Assembly: GCA_903930435.1 (NCBI GenBank)
Contig: CAIYYN010000059.1
Span: 40,843 to 104,842 of the forward strand
Length of the DNA stretch: 64,000 nt
Direction of reading: 5' to 3'
Source of the DNA: an uncultured Hyphomicrobiales bacterium
GTDB taxonomy: Bacteria; Pseudomonadota; Alphaproteobacteria; Rhizobiales; Ancalomicrobiaceae
Made by a program: the position numbers and the translations under genes. Positions 47,161-58,439 of the stretch are shown here, piece by piece. How positions within the stretch are numbered: position 1 is the first letter of the stretch; each line of letters opens with the position of its first letter. The notes below the pieces were generated by a model. That model was not told the origin of the DNA. It did no database searches and worked only from the letters and a program-made list of their open reading frames with translations.

Positions 47161-47175
47161 TTAACTTGGCCTTTA
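47161..47175. promoter_or_regulatory. CtrA-like box upstream of ccrM (one mismatch)
   Basis: TTAA-CTTGGCC-TTTA, one mismatch from TTAA-N7-TTAA, 57 bp before the ccrM start. In Caulobacter ccrM transcription is activated by CtrA, so such a box here is plausible. Confidence 0.45.
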
Positions 47176-47213
47176 CCGTCCGTAAGCGAGGATCAGGACC
47201 TGTTCTCGCGTAA

Positions 47214-48395
<1,182 letters not shown>

Positions 48396-48694
48396 CGCCA
48401 GCCGTTATCTTCTATCGAAAAGATCCCAGCACAGTGTTTTTTTGCGATTGAAGGATAAAACAAGAAAATTAACTATCGCTGTTTAGATAAAAAAGCCTCC
48501 CCAAAAGGGGAGGCTGTATCGTAATATCTTAAATTATTTGAACTCATTAAAATACTATATCGTACTGCCACGATCATCTATTCAATGACCGCAGCCTCGT
48601 GATACAGGCTATTCACGAATTTTATGTGACATTGGGACGTTCGCCGGACTGGGGCACCATATCCCCTGGGTGCCGTGCGCGTTTATGCCCGCGA
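48396..48694. other. intergenic region with terminator; possible small RNA
   Basis: About 300 bases between convergent ccrM and mutY. It contains the minus-strand terminator at 48489-48515, about 180 nt after the mutY stop. The intervening AT-rich piece (48520-48690) has no gene and could be a 3' UTR or small RNA. Confidence 0.35.
48489..48515 (-). terminator. rho-independent terminator
   Basis: A perfect 8-bp stem GCCTCCCC / GGGGAGGC with AAAA loop (48495-48514) followed on the minus strand by six T. Oriented for transcripts coming from mutY. Confidence 0.85.
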
Positions 48695-49783
48695 TTATCT
48701 CAGGGCAGCGCTGATCACCTTGCGCATGATGGTCGGTAGAGCCTCCTGATCAAGATCGGATGCATGTGCCCACCAATGGTCTGCCGGCGCGGGCGTTTCC
48801 TGCGGAACCCGCGCGACACGCACGCTCATGAGCAGGCGGAAATGCGTAAAGATATGCTCGACGAGATCATCACGGATCTCCCAGTCCGCCGGAAATGGCG
48901 GTGACGGGTCCGACGCTGCAGGCAGTTCACTTCGCTTCCGGCTCGTCTCCCAGCCGACGTTGGGGACCTCCGTCATGCCACCCAGCAAGCCCCGGGGTGG
49001 CCGACGTCTGAGCAGGATTGCACCATCGGTTCGAATGGCAACGAAGGCGACACCATCCCGGGTCGGACGCTCGGACTTGGGCTGCTTGACCGGGTAGCGC
49101 TCCGCGTCGCCTGCTTTGGCCGCAGCGCATGCTTTCAGCCATGGACACAGGGCACAGGCAGGCTTGGTCGGCGTACAGATCGTTGCGCCCAAATCCATCA
49201 TGCCTTCGGCGAATTCGCCTGACCGGCGTTCCGGCGCGAAAGTGGCCAGCCTCGCCCGGATCAAGGGTTTGGCGCTCGGCATAACGGTTTCGATGGCAAA
49301 CAAGCGCGTCACCACACGCTCGACGTTGCCGTCGACGACCAGTGCCGGGCGACCGAAGGCAATCGAGGCTATGGCTGCGGCCGTGTAGGGGCCGATACCC
49401 GGCAACGTCAGCAGATCTGCCTCGGTATCGGGAAAGCGACCGCCGAACCTCGTCATGATCTCATGCGCCGCCCCCTTGAGATTGCGCGCCCGGGAATAAT
49501 ATCCGAGCCCCGCCCAAGCCTTCATCACGTCAGCCTCATCGGCGGCGAAGAGATCTGCAACACTGGGCCAACGGGATGTGAAGGCGTTGAAATAGCCGAT
49601 CACGGCGGCAACGGTCGTCTGCTGCAACATGATCTCGGAAATCCAGACGCGGTAGGGATCTGGTCGCATGCCCCGAGCACGATCCGGCGGCGCAATCCGC
49701 CACGGCAGCTTGCGATGCTGGCGATCATACCAGTCAAGGAGATCGGTAGCCGAGGGCGAAGGTGGTTTCGAAGAAGCTGGCAT
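48695..49783 (-). CDS. mutY: A/G-specific adenine glycosylase
   Basis: Base-excision repair enzyme removing adenine mispaired with 8-oxoguanine. Helix-hairpin-helix LPGIGPYTAAAIASIAFG followed by the catalytic Asp in VVDGNVERV, the QQTTVAAVIGYFNAF region, and the [4Fe-4S] Cys pattern C-x6-C-x2-C-x5-C (ICTPTKPACALCPWLKAC). The C-terminal ~120 residues are the NUDIX-like 8-oxoG recognition domain (AFVAIRTDGAILLRRRPPRGLLGG; HIFTHFRL). Length about 362. It is divergent from the DciA-like gene; this mutY/DUF721/dsbA/smc arrangement is common in Hyphomicrobiales. Confidence 0.95.
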   Translation of the reverse strand: MPASSKPPSPSATDLLDWYDRQHRKLPWRIAPPDRARGMRPDPYRVWISEIMLQQTTVAAVIGYFNAFTSRWPSVADLFAADEADVMKAWAGLGYYSRARNLKGAAHEIMTRFGGRFPDTEADLLTLPGIGPYTAAAIASIAFGRPALVVDGNVERVVTRLFAIETVMPSAKPLIRARLATFAPERRSGEFAEGMMDLGATICTPTKPACALCPWLKACAAAKAGDAERYPVKQPKSERPTRDGVAFVAIRTDGAILLRRRPPRGLLGGMTEVPNVGWETSRKRSELPAASDPSPPFPADWEIRDDLVEHIFTHFRLLMSVRVARVPQETPAPADHWWAHASDLDQEALPTIMRKVISAALR

Positions 49784-49966
49784 CGGCACAGTTTTGCCCG
49801 GTTTGTGTGGTGATGGAAAGAAAGGACGCTGATGAACTCACAGGATTGACACCGGTTTGCGGTCGATTGTTCCGGTCGACTGGTGCCGCGCCGCAAAAAA
49901 TGCCATTCTGTCGGGGCGTTGGTTGGATATTGTGACAAATCGGGACCGGAAACTGGAACCACCAAA

Positions 49967-50536
49967 ATGAGTGACAGTCCGTCTGATCCCTCGGTCACAA
50001 ACGAGGCAAACGCGCTAGCGAAACGCCGAAAGCGCGGTGCTCAGCCGATCGCCGATCTGATCGGCGGCATGCTCGCGCCTGCTGCCCGAAAGCGTGGCTT
50101 TGCGTCGGTCGACCTCTTTGCCTATTGGCCCGACATTGTCGGACCCTCTTTTGCCGACTTCACGCAGCCCGAGCGGCTATCCTGGCCGCGTCGGCTTGAA
50201 GATGGCGGCGAACAGGGGTTCGAGCCCGCGACCTTGACTGTCCGCTGTGAGGGCGCGCGCGCGCTTTTGCTGCAATATGAAGAACGAGCAATTGTCGAAC
50301 GCATCAACGCGATCTTCGGTTTCCGGGCCATCGCCAAACTGCGTATCGTGCAAATGCCCATATCGCACATAGGCTTGGCCCGCCGGGCACCGCTCCCGCC
50401 GGTCCCGGAAGCCACAGAGCGACAATTGAAGCAGGACGTGGCCGGGATCGAGGATAGCGGATTGCGCGAGGCTCTGCTCAAGCTGGGCCGCGCCATCAAG
50501 GCAACCCAGTCCGTCAAAGCGAACAAGCAGATGTGA
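49967..50536 (+). CDS. DUF721 (DciA-like) protein
   Basis: A 189-residue protein with an N-terminal DUF721 domain (PIADLIGGMLAPAARKRGFA, YWPDIVGPSFADFTQPERLS, ALLLQYEERAIVERINAIFG). DUF721 proteins include DciA, the helicase loader replacing DnaC in most bacteria; whether this member loads DnaB is inference. The C-terminal ~70 residues are basic and helical. Start 49967 (MSDSPSDPS) avoids an unrelated 28-residue extension. Divergent from mutY and followed by two dsbA genes. Confidence 0.85.
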   Translation: MSDSPSDPSVTNEANALAKRRKRGAQPIADLIGGMLAPAARKRGFASVDLFAYWPDIVGPSFADFTQPERLSWPRRLEDGGEQGFEPATLTVRCEGARALLLQYEERAIVERINAIFGFRAIAKLRIVQMPISHIGLARRAPLPPVPEATERQLKQDVAGIEDSGLREALLKLGRAIKATQSVKANKQM

Positions 50537-50624
50537 CTGACATTTCCGTTGAACTCCGGGGAGAATTGTTTAGACCGGAGCAAACTTGGGCCTGAGGGTC
50601 CGACTACGACAAGGATGAGTAAAA

Positions 50625-51272
50625 GTGCTTTTTTCACGCCGCCGTTTTGTCACTTCATCCGTCGCCGTTGCGTCTGTCGGCAGCACCCTCGCCTTGGCCG
50701 GTTGCGGCGATAGCAAGGATAGTGTCGATGTGAAGGAATTGCTGAAGCCGGGTGCCTTGCCGGAGATGAGTCTGGGCAAGGCTGACGCTTCGGTGACAGT
50801 GGTCGAGTATTCCTCGCTCGGTTGTCCGCATTGTGCGGCCTTTGCCGAGGAGGTCTTCCCGCACCTGAAGGCGGATTATATCGACAAGGGCAAGGTTCGG
50901 TATATTTCCCGCGAGTTTCCGCTCGATCAGATCGCGGCTGCCGCAGCCATGCTCGTCCGGTGCGCGCCGCAAGATAAATATTTCGAGATGCAGGACCTGT
51001 TCTTCACGACGCAGGATCGCTGGCATGTCCCGCAAAACTCGGTGGATGCCCTGTTCGCTCTGGTCAAACAGGTCGGATTTACCCGCGACAGCTTTGAAGC
51101 CTGCCTGAAGGACCAGAAGTTGCTTGATGGCATCACCGCGGTCCATGATCGAGGGGCAAACGTGTTCCAGGTGAATGCGACGCCGACATTCTTCGTCAAT
51201 GGCAAGAAGGCCGAAAACTTCTACTCCGTCGCAGGCGTTGATCAGACCCTGTCGGGTCTTGTCGGAAGCTGA
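50625..51272 (+). CDS. DsbA-family thiol:disulfide oxidoreductase (lipoprotein/Tat)
   Basis: Periplasmic thioredoxin-fold protein for disulfide formation or reduction. The N-terminus combines a twin-arginine motif (RRRFVTSSVAVASVGSTLAL) with a lipobox (LAGC), so it is probably a lipoprotein. The active site is CPHC in YSSLGCPHCAAFAEEVFPHL. The family cis-Pro is in NATPTFFVNGKKAE. Length 215. Tandem with another DsbA-like gene (51352) and upstream of smc, a conserved alphaproteobacterial layout. The CPHC motif favours an oxidase role. Confidence 0.9.
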   Translation: MLFSRRRFVTSSVAVASVGSTLALAGCGDSKDSVDVKELLKPGALPEMSLGKADASVTVVEYSSLGCPHCAAFAEEVFPHLKADYIDKGKVRYISREFPLDQIAAAAAMLVRCAPQDKYFEMQDLFFTTQDRWHVPQNSVDALFALVKQVGFTRDSFEACLKDQKLLDGITAVHDRGANVFQVNATPTFFVNGKKAENFYSVAGVDQTLSGLVGS

Positions 51273-51351
51273 CGCGCGGATCGGGTCCGAACACGCGCTG
51301 ACAAGACCCAAACATCTGTTTTGATTGCACGATTACAAAGAGGGACTGCCG

Positions 51352-52104
51352 ATGTCACAACTGCGGAAACTGCTGCTGTTAGGTGCGATTCTCCTGTCCG
51401 GTGCCAACCTGGTCGCGACGACTGTTTCTGCTGAGGAAACAACACCTCCCGCCCAGTCAGCCGCCCCGGCCCCGCAACAGACACCTGCGCCTTCTGCTGC
51501 TGCTCCGGGTGCGTCCGCGCCTGCCGCGACCGCAGAGGAGGCTCCGCCGCTCAACGTCGATGTCGCCGACCTCATGGCGCCCGGCAAGCTGCCGGAGATC
51601 ATCATGGGAGATGACAAGGCACCGGTCACGATCGTCGAGTATCACTCGATGACCTGCCCGCACTGCTCGCATTTCGCCAAGACTGTATTGCCGACGCTGG
51701 AAGACAAATACATCAAGACCGGAAAGGTCCGTCTGGTCCTGCGCGCTTTCCCGCTGAACCAGCTCGATGCCGTCGCCTTCCTGCTGCTGCGTTGCCGCCC
51801 GACGGACGCCTATGTCGCCAATGTCAAGTATATGTATGACACCCAGCAAGCCTGGGCCTATAGCGACCACCCAAAGGAAGCCGTCATGGCGATGGCGCAA
51901 AAGATCGGTTTTACACAGGAAACCTTTGAGACCTGCTTGAAAGACGATGCCATTTGGGATGGTCTGAGAGAAGTTGCGAAAAAGGCGGACGAAACCTTCA
52001 AGGTCGATGGTACACCGGCCTTCTTCATCAATGGAACACGTCAGGCCTCCATGTCGACCGTGGACGATATGGAAAAAGCCCTGGTGCCCTTTATCAAGAA
52101 CTAG
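51352..52104 (+). CDS. second DsbA-family thiol:disulfide oxidoreductase
   Basis: Paralogue of the preceding gene, 250 residues. A Sec signal peptide (LLLLGAILLSGANLVATTVSA) is followed by a Pro/Ala-rich linker (about 28-70) and a thioredoxin fold with active site CPHC (YHSMTCPHCSHFAKTVLPTL) and cis-Pro in DGTPAFFINGTRQAS. Start 51352 (MSQLRKLLLL) has GAGGGA before it. The sequence is clearly homologous over the core but not nearly identical, so it is an old duplication. Ends 77 nt before the smc start. Confidence 0.9.
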   Translation: MSQLRKLLLLGAILLSGANLVATTVSAEETTPPAQSAAPAPQQTPAPSAAAPGASAPAATAEEAPPLNVDVADLMAPGKLPEIIMGDDKAPVTIVEYHSMTCPHCSHFAKTVLPTLEDKYIKTGKVRLVLRAFPLNQLDAVAFLLLRCRPTDAYVANVKYMYDTQQAWAYSDHPKEAVMAMAQKIGFTQETFETCLKDDAIWDGLREVAKKADETFKVDGTPAFFINGTRQASMSTVDDMEKALVPFIKN

Positions 52105-52181
52105 CCTCTTCGCCGCTCGTCAATTGTCTTGAGGCATGCGGCCAGATGGTGCCGGACCGGCCTCAAGAGGATTGGGATCGC

Positions 52182-55100
52182 GTGAAGTTTACGAAGCTCA
52201 AGCTGTCCGGCTTCAAGACGTTCGTTGAACCGACCGAGTTCCTCATCGAACCCGGCCTGACGGGCGTCGTGGGACCAAACGGCTGCGGCAAATCCAATCT
52301 TGTGGAAGCCCTGCGCTGGGTCATGGGCGAGAATTCCTACAAGAACATGCGCGCGTCCGGCATGGATGACGTGATCTTTTCCGGCAGCGGACGCCGCCCG
52401 GGCAGGAATACCGCCGAAGTCGCGCTGTTTCTCGATAATTCCAGCCGGATGGCGCCCGCCGCCTTCAATGACGCCGATGCGCTGGAAGTAACACGGCGGA
52501 TCGAGCGCGAGGCCGGCTCCAATTACAAGATCAATGGCCGCGACGTCCGGGCGCGCGACGTCCAACTGCTGTTTGCTGACGCCTCCACGGGGTCACGGTC
52601 TCCAGCGCTCGTCCGCCAGGGCCAGATTGGCGAATTGATCGCCGCCAAGCCAACCAGCCGCCGCGCTATTCTCGAAGAAGCGTCGGGCATTTCCGGCCTG
52701 CACAGTCGGCGCAACGAGGCGGAAATCCGGTTACGGGCGGCAGAAACCAACCTCGACCGGCTTGAAGACGTCCTGAACAGTCTGGATACCCAGATCGAAG
52801 GCCTGTCGCGGCAGGCGCGGCAGGCCGGTCGCTACAAGCATATTTCTGCCGATATTCGGGCCGCAGAAGCAGCTGTCGCGTATCTTCGCTGGGTCACGGC
52901 CCGTCAGCAGGTGTCCGACGCCGAGGAGCAACTGGCAATCGCCGACAAGGCCGTCATCGAGGCCGCTTCCCGACAGGCCACCGCTGCGAAGGAGGCTGCC
53001 ATTGCCGCCCACGGCCTGCCTGGCTTGCGCGAAGCGGAAGCACGAGCCGCAGCTGCCTTGCAGCGACTGAAACTGGCCGCAGGCGAACTCGATGCGGAAG
53101 AACGGCGCGTCAACGAGCGGCTCGCCGAGCTTGCCCGCCGCCTCGCTCAACTGGCTGAAGACCGGGTGCGCGAAGACCGGATGGCGAGCGACATGGTCGA
53201 GGCCATCGAACGACTGGACGAGGAAGCCGAGGATCTGGCGGCGGGTGACTTCGATAGCCGTGAACGCGCCGAAGAGCTAAACGAGCGCGTCCGCAACGCT
53301 GAGGACAAGCTGGCCGCATCCGAGCGCGTTCTGGCGGATCTGCAAGGCGAAGCGGCCCAATTGGAGGCTCGCCGACAGGAACTCGAACGTGTCCGCAGTG
53401 AAACGGCGGGTCGCATTGCCTCACTGACCGCGCAGGCCGAAGCGATTGCCGCTGAGCGTCAGCAGTTGATCGGCGAGATCGAGGATATTCGCAGCAGCGA
53501 CGAAGCCGTGTTTCGGCTTGAGGCAGCTGTTGAAGCCGTCATCGAGGCGGAAAGCGCCGTCGCGGCAACTGAAGAAGCCGCCCGCGCTGCGCGTGATGCC
53601 GTGGAAGCCCTCCGCCTGCCATTGGCTGCCAGCGAACGCGAAGTTGACCGGCTGGATTCCGAGGCGCGCACCCTGACCAAGATGCTGTCGCTTGACGGGC
53701 TTGGCCTTTGGCCGCCAATCATCGACCAGATCAATGCGCCATCGGGCCTGGAAACAGCGCTTGGCGCGGCACTCGGCGACGACCTCGACGCGTCGACAGA
53801 TACGGCTGCTCCCATCCACTGGGGCGAACCGGGTGAGCACACCGCAGACCCGCCGTTGCCAGAGGGTGTCACGCCGCTGTCCACTCTCGTGACCGGCCCG
53901 AAACTCCTGACCCGTCGCCTTAATCAATTGGGTCTCGTCAGTCAGACCGATGGTCCGAGGCTGCAACGGTCGCTGAAGCCGGGACAACGGCTCGTCAGTC
54001 GCGAAGGTGATCTGTGGCGCTGGGATGGCCTGAAATCCGCCGCCGATGCGCCAACGGCAGCCGCCCGCCGGTTGGGTGCTCGAAATCGCCTGGCAGAAAC
54101 AGAGACCGAACTGGCCACAGCACGCGAACGACGGGATGCGCATCGCCGGCAGGCGCAGGAGGCACGCGCCCATGTCGATCGCTGTGATTCGGAAGAACGC
54201 AGCCGCCGCGACGCTCTGAAACTGGCCCGCAAGCGTGAAGCCGATTGCCGCGACGCACTCGGCAAGGTCGAGAAGGCGCTCGCGCAATTGACGAATCGGC
54301 TGGCCGCCGTCACCGAAGCCGAAGGTCGCATCAGCGCCGCCATCTCCGAGGCAGACGCTCGCCGCCAGCAGGCAGATCTCGAACTCGTCGCCCTGCCACA
54401 GCCGACAGGCCTTGCTGAGCGCCTCGCCCTGGCCCGCGCCGAGGTACAGGGCGACCGGGGCACGCTTGCCGAGGCCAGGGCTGCGTTGGCCAGTGTCGTA
54501 CGCGAGGCCGATATCCGGCAGCGTCGTCGCGATGCCATTGCACGCGAACGCCAGAGCTGGCTGGAGCGCGCGGCGAATTCAGCGAACCAGATTGCCGTAC
54601 TCGATGCGCGTCGCACCGAATCCGAGGCGGAACGTGATCAGTTGATCGACCGACCTGATGAGATCGCTGTCAGTCGTCAGCGACTGATCGCCAGCATCGA
54701 TACGGCCGAGAAGGCGCGCACCGAGGCGGCAGATGGGCTGGCCCGTGCCGAGCGCAACCAGGCCGAACTTGATCTCGGAGCACGCGCTGCCCTCGACGGA
54801 CTATCAACAGCCCGCGAGGCAAAGGCACGCGCCGAAGAACGATACGTCGCCTTGCGCGGACGCCGCGATGAAATCGAAAGCCAGATCGGAGAAGCCTTCC
54901 AGTGTCCGCCGGGCGGGCTTGCGGCCTTGAGCGGATTGAAGAGCATCCCCGATCCGAAGGAGGTTGACGCCATCGAATCGCGGCTGGAACGCCTGAAGGC
55001 CGAGCGCGAACGGCTGGGCGCGGTCAATCTGCGGGCAGAAGATGAGGTCAAGGAGGTCACCGAGCGGCGCGATGGCCTGGCCAGCGAACGGGACGACCTC

Positions 55101-55640
55101 ATCGAAGCCATCAAGCGGTTGCGTCAGGGAATCCATGCGCTCAATGCCGAGGCACGGGGGCGATTGCTCGGGGCCTTCGAGACGGTCAACACGCATTTCC
55201 GGGAGCTGTTCACGGTGCTCTTTGGCGGCGGCACAGCCGAATTGCAATTGGTGGAATCGGATGATCCCTTGCAGGCTGGACTGGAAATTTATGCCAGACC
55301 GCCCGGCAAGAAGCCCTCGACCATGACCCTTCTATCCGGCGGCGAACAGGCCCTGACGGCACTTGCCCTGATTTTTGCCGTCTTTTTGACCAATCCGGCA
55401 CCAATTTGCGTGCTGGACGAGGTGGATGCGCCGCTGGATGATGCCAATGTCGAACGCTACTGCGATCTGCTTGACGATATGGTCAGTCGCACCGAGACCC
55501 GCTTTGTCGTCATCACCCACAACCCGATCACCATGGCCCGCATGGACCGGCTTTACGGCGTGACAATGGCTGAACGCGGCGTATCGCAACTGGTCTCGGT
55601 GAACCTGGAAGTCGCCGAACGTATCCTCGAAGCCAGTTGA
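52182..55640 (+). CDS. smc: chromosome segregation protein SMC
   Basis: Large ATPase that with ScpA/ScpB forms bacterial condensin. Walker A GPNGCGKS at 31-38, long coiled coils from about 170 to 480 and 660 to 1000 rich in Arg/Glu/Ala, and a hinge region around 495-640 ([20 protein letters not shown]). ABC signature [15 protein letters not shown] and Walker [14 protein letters not shown] are at the C-terminal head. Length about 1152 residues, standard. GTG 52182 ([14 protein letters not shown]) matches homologous N-termini with AGAGG upstream; an ATG at 52146 would add twelve residues. Confidence 0.96.
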   Translation: MKFTKLKLSGFKTFVEPTEFLIEPGLTGVVGPNGCGKSNLVEALRWVMGENSYKNMRASGMDDVIFSGSGRRPGRNTAEVALFLDNSSRMAPAAFNDADALEVTRRIEREAGSNYKINGRDVRARDVQLLFADASTGSRSPALVRQGQIGELIAAKPTSRRAILEEASGISGLHSRRNEAEIRLRAAETNLDRLEDVLNSLDTQIEGLSRQARQAGRYKHISADIRAAEAAVAYLRWVTARQQVSDAEEQLAIADKAVIEAASRQATAAKEAAIAAHGLPGLREAEARAAAALQRLKLAAGELDAEERRVNERLAELARRLAQLAEDRVREDRMASDMVEAIERLDEEAEDLAAGDFDSRERAEELNERVRNAEDKLAASERVLADLQGEAAQLEARRQELERVRSETAGRIASLTAQAEAIAAERQQLIGEIEDIRSSDEAVFRLEAAVEAVIEAESAVAATEEAARAARDAVEALRLPLAASEREVDRLDSEARTLTKMLSLDGLGLWPPIIDQINAPSGLETALGAALGDDLDASTDTAAPIHWGEPGEHTADPPLPEGVTPLSTLVTGPKLLTRRLNQLGLVSQTDGPRLQRSLKPGQRLVSREGDLWRWDGLKSAADAPTAAARRLGARNRLAETETELATARERRDAHRRQAQEARAHVDRCDSEERSRRDALKLARKREADCRDALGKVEKALAQLTNRLAAVTEAEGRISAAISEADARRQQADLELVALPQPTGLAERLALARAEVQGDRGTLAEARAALASVVREADIRQRRRDAIARERQSWLERAANSANQIAVLDARRTESEAERDQLIDRPDEIAVSRQRLIASIDTAEKARTEAADGLARAERNQAELDLGARAALDGLSTAREAKARAEERYVALRGRRDEIESQIGEAFQCPPGGLAALSGLKSIPDPKEVDAIESRLERLKAERERLGAVNLRAEDEVKEVTERRDGLASERDDLIEAIKRLRQGIHALNAEARGRLLGAFETVNTHFRELFTVLFGGGTAELQLVESDDPLQAGLEIYARPPGKKPSTMTLLSGGEQALTALALIFAVFLTNPAPICVLDEVDAPLDDANVERYCDLLDDMVSRTETRFVVITHNPITMARMDRLYGVTMAERGVSQLVSVNLEVAERILEAS

Positions 55641-55767
55641 GGCAAGACGCCCGAAATTTGACCGGAGACGTCTTCGAGTCCCTACTTTAGCGGCACACAA
55701 GAGATCTTTTGTCTTAACACCCTGATTTATAAGACGATTTTTTGCACAGTTGTGGGACCTTCCGTTC

Positions 55768-55796
55768 TTGACAGCTGCATGTCACGCCACTATGGT
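55768..55796 (+). promoter_or_regulatory. sigma-70 promoter of the atp (F0) operon
   Basis: A perfect -35 TTGACA (55768-55773), 17-bp spacer, and -10 TATGGT (55791-55796), about 125 bp before atpI and in the only gap before the F0 genes. Confidence 0.7.
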
Positions 55797-55921
55797 GCGC
55801 CCGGTTTCGGGGGTCTTGGCCCTTGTCAAGCTTCACTCTAACCCGTGCTTTCTGCAGATTGATCTGATCGGTTCGTCCGCCAGTTCGTTGCAAAGGCTCT
55901 TGACGTTCGGAGGAGCCTGAC

Positions 55922-56293
55922 TTGGCTGCAGATAAACCCGATCCGGCAGACGACCTGGCTCAGCGACGTGAGCGTCTCTCCGCAGAACTGGCCCGAATAG
56001 AGGCCAGCTTGCAGCAGGGGCCACGCAAGTCGACGGGATGGGGCGAAGCGACGAAAATAGCATCCGAATTTGTAGCCGGAATTGTCGTCGGCGTCGCTTT
56101 GGGCTTGCTATTTGACTGGTGGTTCGGCACAAGCCCGTTTGGATTGATCGTCGGGCTGTTGCTCGGCTTCGCCGCCGGGACACTGAATGTGCTGCGCGCC
56201 CAGGGTTTTGTTGCAGAAGCCGGTGCGAAATTACGGGGTGAGCCGCCGAAAGGTGCTGTGAACCCGACAAGGACAGACGATAAGGCTGACTGA
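55922..56293 (+). CDS. atpI: F0F1 ATP synthase assembly protein AtpI
   Basis: Small membrane protein aiding c-ring assembly. 123 residues with a hydrophilic N-terminal coiled segment (LAQRRERLSAELARIEASLQ) and two membrane helices (IASEFVAGIVVGVALGLLFD and FGLIVGLLLGFAAGTLNVLR) characteristic of AtpI. Starts with TTG (55922), with GGAGGAGCC upstream. First gene of the F0 operon. Confidence 0.88.
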   Translation: MAADKPDPADDLAQRRERLSAELARIEASLQQGPRKSTGWGEATKIASEFVAGIVVGVALGLLFDWWFGTSPFGLIVGLLLGFAAGTLNVLRAQGFVAEAGAKLRGEPPKGAVNPTRTDDKAD

Positions 56294-56408
56294 ACTGTCG
56301 CCCTATCCTGAAAGAGTTTGAGGCCGGTTTCTGACGGGCCACGCGATTTGAACGAGACGAAATGCCTTTGGTCCGGCTGGGATCGAGGGCGATGACAGGA
56401 GCCGACCG

Positions 56409-57170
56409 GTGGAAAACGATAGTGTTGTCGACCCGATCCATCAGTTCCAGATCCATGAATTGATTTCATGGCATCCGAACGGTGTGAATCTGTCGTTCAC
56501 CAACTCCTCGCTGTTCATGCTGGTAACCGTTCTGGTTGCCTCGCTTTTCCTGATCCTGTCGACCTCGAGCCGGGCTCTGGTGCCGGGCCGGTCGCAGTCG
56601 ATCGCCGAGATGTCCTACGAGTTTGTGGCGAACACGCTGCGCGACGCTGCCGGTCATCACGGCATGCAGTTCTTTCCGCTCGTCTTCTCGTTGTTCATGT
56701 TCGTGCTCGTTGCCAACCTGCTCGGCATGTTCCCCTATTTCTTCACGATCACCAGCCACATCATCGTGACCTTCGCGCTGGCGATGGTCGTGATCCTGAC
56801 GGTGATCCTGGCCGGTATCTGGAAGCATGGGTTGAAGTTCTTCAATCTGTTTGTTCCGCACGGCGTTCCCATGGCCCTGATCCCGCTGGTGACTGCGATC
56901 GAGATCATCTCGTTCCTGTCGCGCCCGATCAGTCTGTCCGTTCGTCTTTTCGCCAATATGCTCGCGGGTCACATCACCCTGAAAGTCTTCGCAGGCTTCA
57001 TCGTGACATTGTCGGCAATGGGTGGAATTGGAATTCTGGGGTCTATCCTGCCGCTCGCCATGGCTGTTGCCTTGACGGCGCTGGAATTCCTCGTCGCCTT
57101 CCTGCAGGCCTATGTCTTCACGGTCCTGACCTGCATGTATCTCAACGATGCGATCCATCCGGGCCACTAA
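56409..57170 (+). CDS. atpB: ATP synthase F0 subunit a
   Basis: Inner-membrane stator subunit with the proton half-channels. Five or more membrane helices; the essential Arg lies in [20 protein letters not shown], followed by the conserved C-terminal [15 protein letters not shown]. Length 253. Starts with GTG (56409, preceded by AGGAGC). Follows atpI by 115 nt. Confidence 0.95.
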   Translation: MENDSVVDPIHQFQIHELISWHPNGVNLSFTNSSLFMLVTVLVASLFLILSTSSRALVPGRSQSIAEMSYEFVANTLRDAAGHHGMQFFPLVFSLFMFVLVANLLGMFPYFFTITSHIIVTFALAMVVILTVILAGIWKHGLKFFNLFVPHGVPMALIPLVTAIEIISFLSRPISLSVRLFANMLAGHITLKVFAGFIVTLSAMGGIGILGSILPLAMAVALTALEFLVAFLQAYVFTVLTCMYLNDAIHPGH

Positions 57171-57250
57171 AACCTGGATATCGTGACGTCCCACTCCGCT
57201 AATCGCCAACTCGATCAGTCAAAGATCAGTCCCCTAGAAGGAACTTAGTT

Positions 57251-57475
57251 ATGGATCATACTTCCGCTGCGTACATCGGTGCTGGTATCGCCACTCTCGG
57301 CATGGGCGGCGCCGGCATTGGTCTCGGCAACATCTTCGGCAGCTACCTCGCTGGCGCGCTGCGCAATCCGGCTGCTGCTGATGGCCAGTTCGGCCGCCTG
57401 ATCTTCGGCTTCGCCGTGACCGAAGCTCTCGGCATCTTCTCGCTCCTCGTCGCTCTGCTCCTCCTCTTCAAGTGA
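57251..57475 (+). CDS. atpE: ATP synthase F0 subunit c
   Basis: 74-residue proteolipid forming the rotor ring. Two membrane helices joined by the polar loop ([14 protein letters not shown]). The proton-carrying carboxylate is Glu in [15 protein letters not shown]. The N-terminal helix has the Gly-rich [14 protein letters not shown] packing motif. AAGGAAC precedes the ATG. The liganding pattern fits a proton rather than sodium ring. Confidence 0.96.
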   Translation: MDHTSAAYIGAGIATLGMGGAGIGLGNIFGSYLAGALRNPAAADGQFGRLIFGFAVTEALGIFSLLVALLLLFK

Positions 57476-57502
57476 GAGCTCTCGGTTCGCTGCGGGGCAG
57501 CC

Positions 57503-57742
57503 GTGGCGGACAGTGACGACACCGATCAGACAGATGCTTTCGACTGGAGGCGTCTGTCTATCGATTTTCTAGGAACGCGCTGGTCCCTGACGAAACCGCT
57601 TTGGATTGCGGCTCGTTCGGGTGTGGTGCGGCAAGAATTCAGTGATCGACGTGCATCCTGGCATCGCGTTCGTGATGGATGGGAGCGCTGGATGCAGACC
57701 TTGATCAGCGTCGAGGCATGGGTCCGGTCATGTACATCGTGA
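57503..57742 (+). CDS. doubtful 79-residue ORF in the atpE-atpF' gap
   Basis: A GTG-initiated frame reading MADSDDTDQTDAFDWRRLSI and onward, with several Trp residues, no signal peptide and no recognised domain. It starts 27 nt after atpE. A weak GGGG site precedes the GTG. It overlaps no other gene when atpF' starts at 57781. Could be a lineage-specific small protein or only a spacer frame. Confidence 0.25.
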   Translation: MADSDDTDQTDAFDWRRLSIDFLGTRWSLTKPLWIAARSGVVRQEFSDRRASWHRVRDGWERWMQTLISVEAWVRSCTS

Positions 57743-57780
57743 CAGAAACAATAACGTTTCCGGCAGCAGGCGGACATTCA

Positions 57781-58323
57781 ATGGCAGAAACGACGACAAC
57801 CACCGAAGTCGCCAAGGATACGCACGTCGAGATTTCATTCCCGCCGTTCAATTCGACGACGTTTGCGTCACAGCTCGTTTGGCTCGCGATCTTCTTTGGC
57901 GTGTTCTATCTGGTCATAGGCCGCATTGCGTTGCCGCGGATCTCCGAGATCCTGGAAACTCGTCGGTCCAGGATCGCCAAGGATCTAAGCGAAGCGGCGG
58001 GCCTGAAGCAGCAGACCGACGCAGCCATCGCAGCCTACGAAAAGGCGCTGTTGACAGCCCGTCAGAACGCCGCCGCCATTGCTGCCGAGACACGTGCAAC
58101 CTTGACCGCTGACGTCGATGCCAAGCGGCACGCGGCTGAGGCCGAGCTGAAGGCAAAGCTTGTCACGGCTGAGGCCGAAATCGCGGCGATCAAGGCGAAG
58201 GCCCTGGCCGAAGTGAATGCCATCGCCCGCGAGACGGCATCGTCGGTCGTGTCGGCGCTGTCGACGGCGACGGTATCGGCTGAAGAAATCGCAGCGGCTG
58301 TCGAAAACGCGGCGGCACGTTAA
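57781..58323 (+). CDS. atpF': ATP synthase F0 subunit b' (AtpG/AtpF')
   Basis: Peripheral-stalk subunit forming a heterodimer with b. One N-terminal membrane helix (FASQLVWLAIFFGVFYLVIG) is followed by a long Ala/Glu/Arg-rich amphipathic helix (SRIAKDLSEAAGLKQQTDAA and onward). 180 residues from ATG 57781 (MAETTTTTEV); an ATG at 57730 would add a 17-residue leader. Presence of b' with b is typical of alphaproteobacteria and phototrophs. Confidence 0.9.
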   Translation: MAETTTTTEVAKDTHVEISFPPFNSTTFASQLVWLAIFFGVFYLVIGRIALPRISEILETRRSRIAKDLSEAAGLKQQTDAAIAAYEKALLTARQNAAAIAAETRATLTADVDAKRHAAEAELKAKLVTAEAEIAAIKAKALAEVNAIARETASSVVSALSTATVSAEEIAAAVENAAAR

Positions 58324-58439
58324 TAACAGGTACGGTGTCGCTGGTGGAAGCCGCGCGACGAACCTGTGTTTTATGAGATTTGGTCGTCCGTTCGAGGGTT
58401 TCTCCATTCGAACGGTCATCTGACACCTGGGGTCGTACC

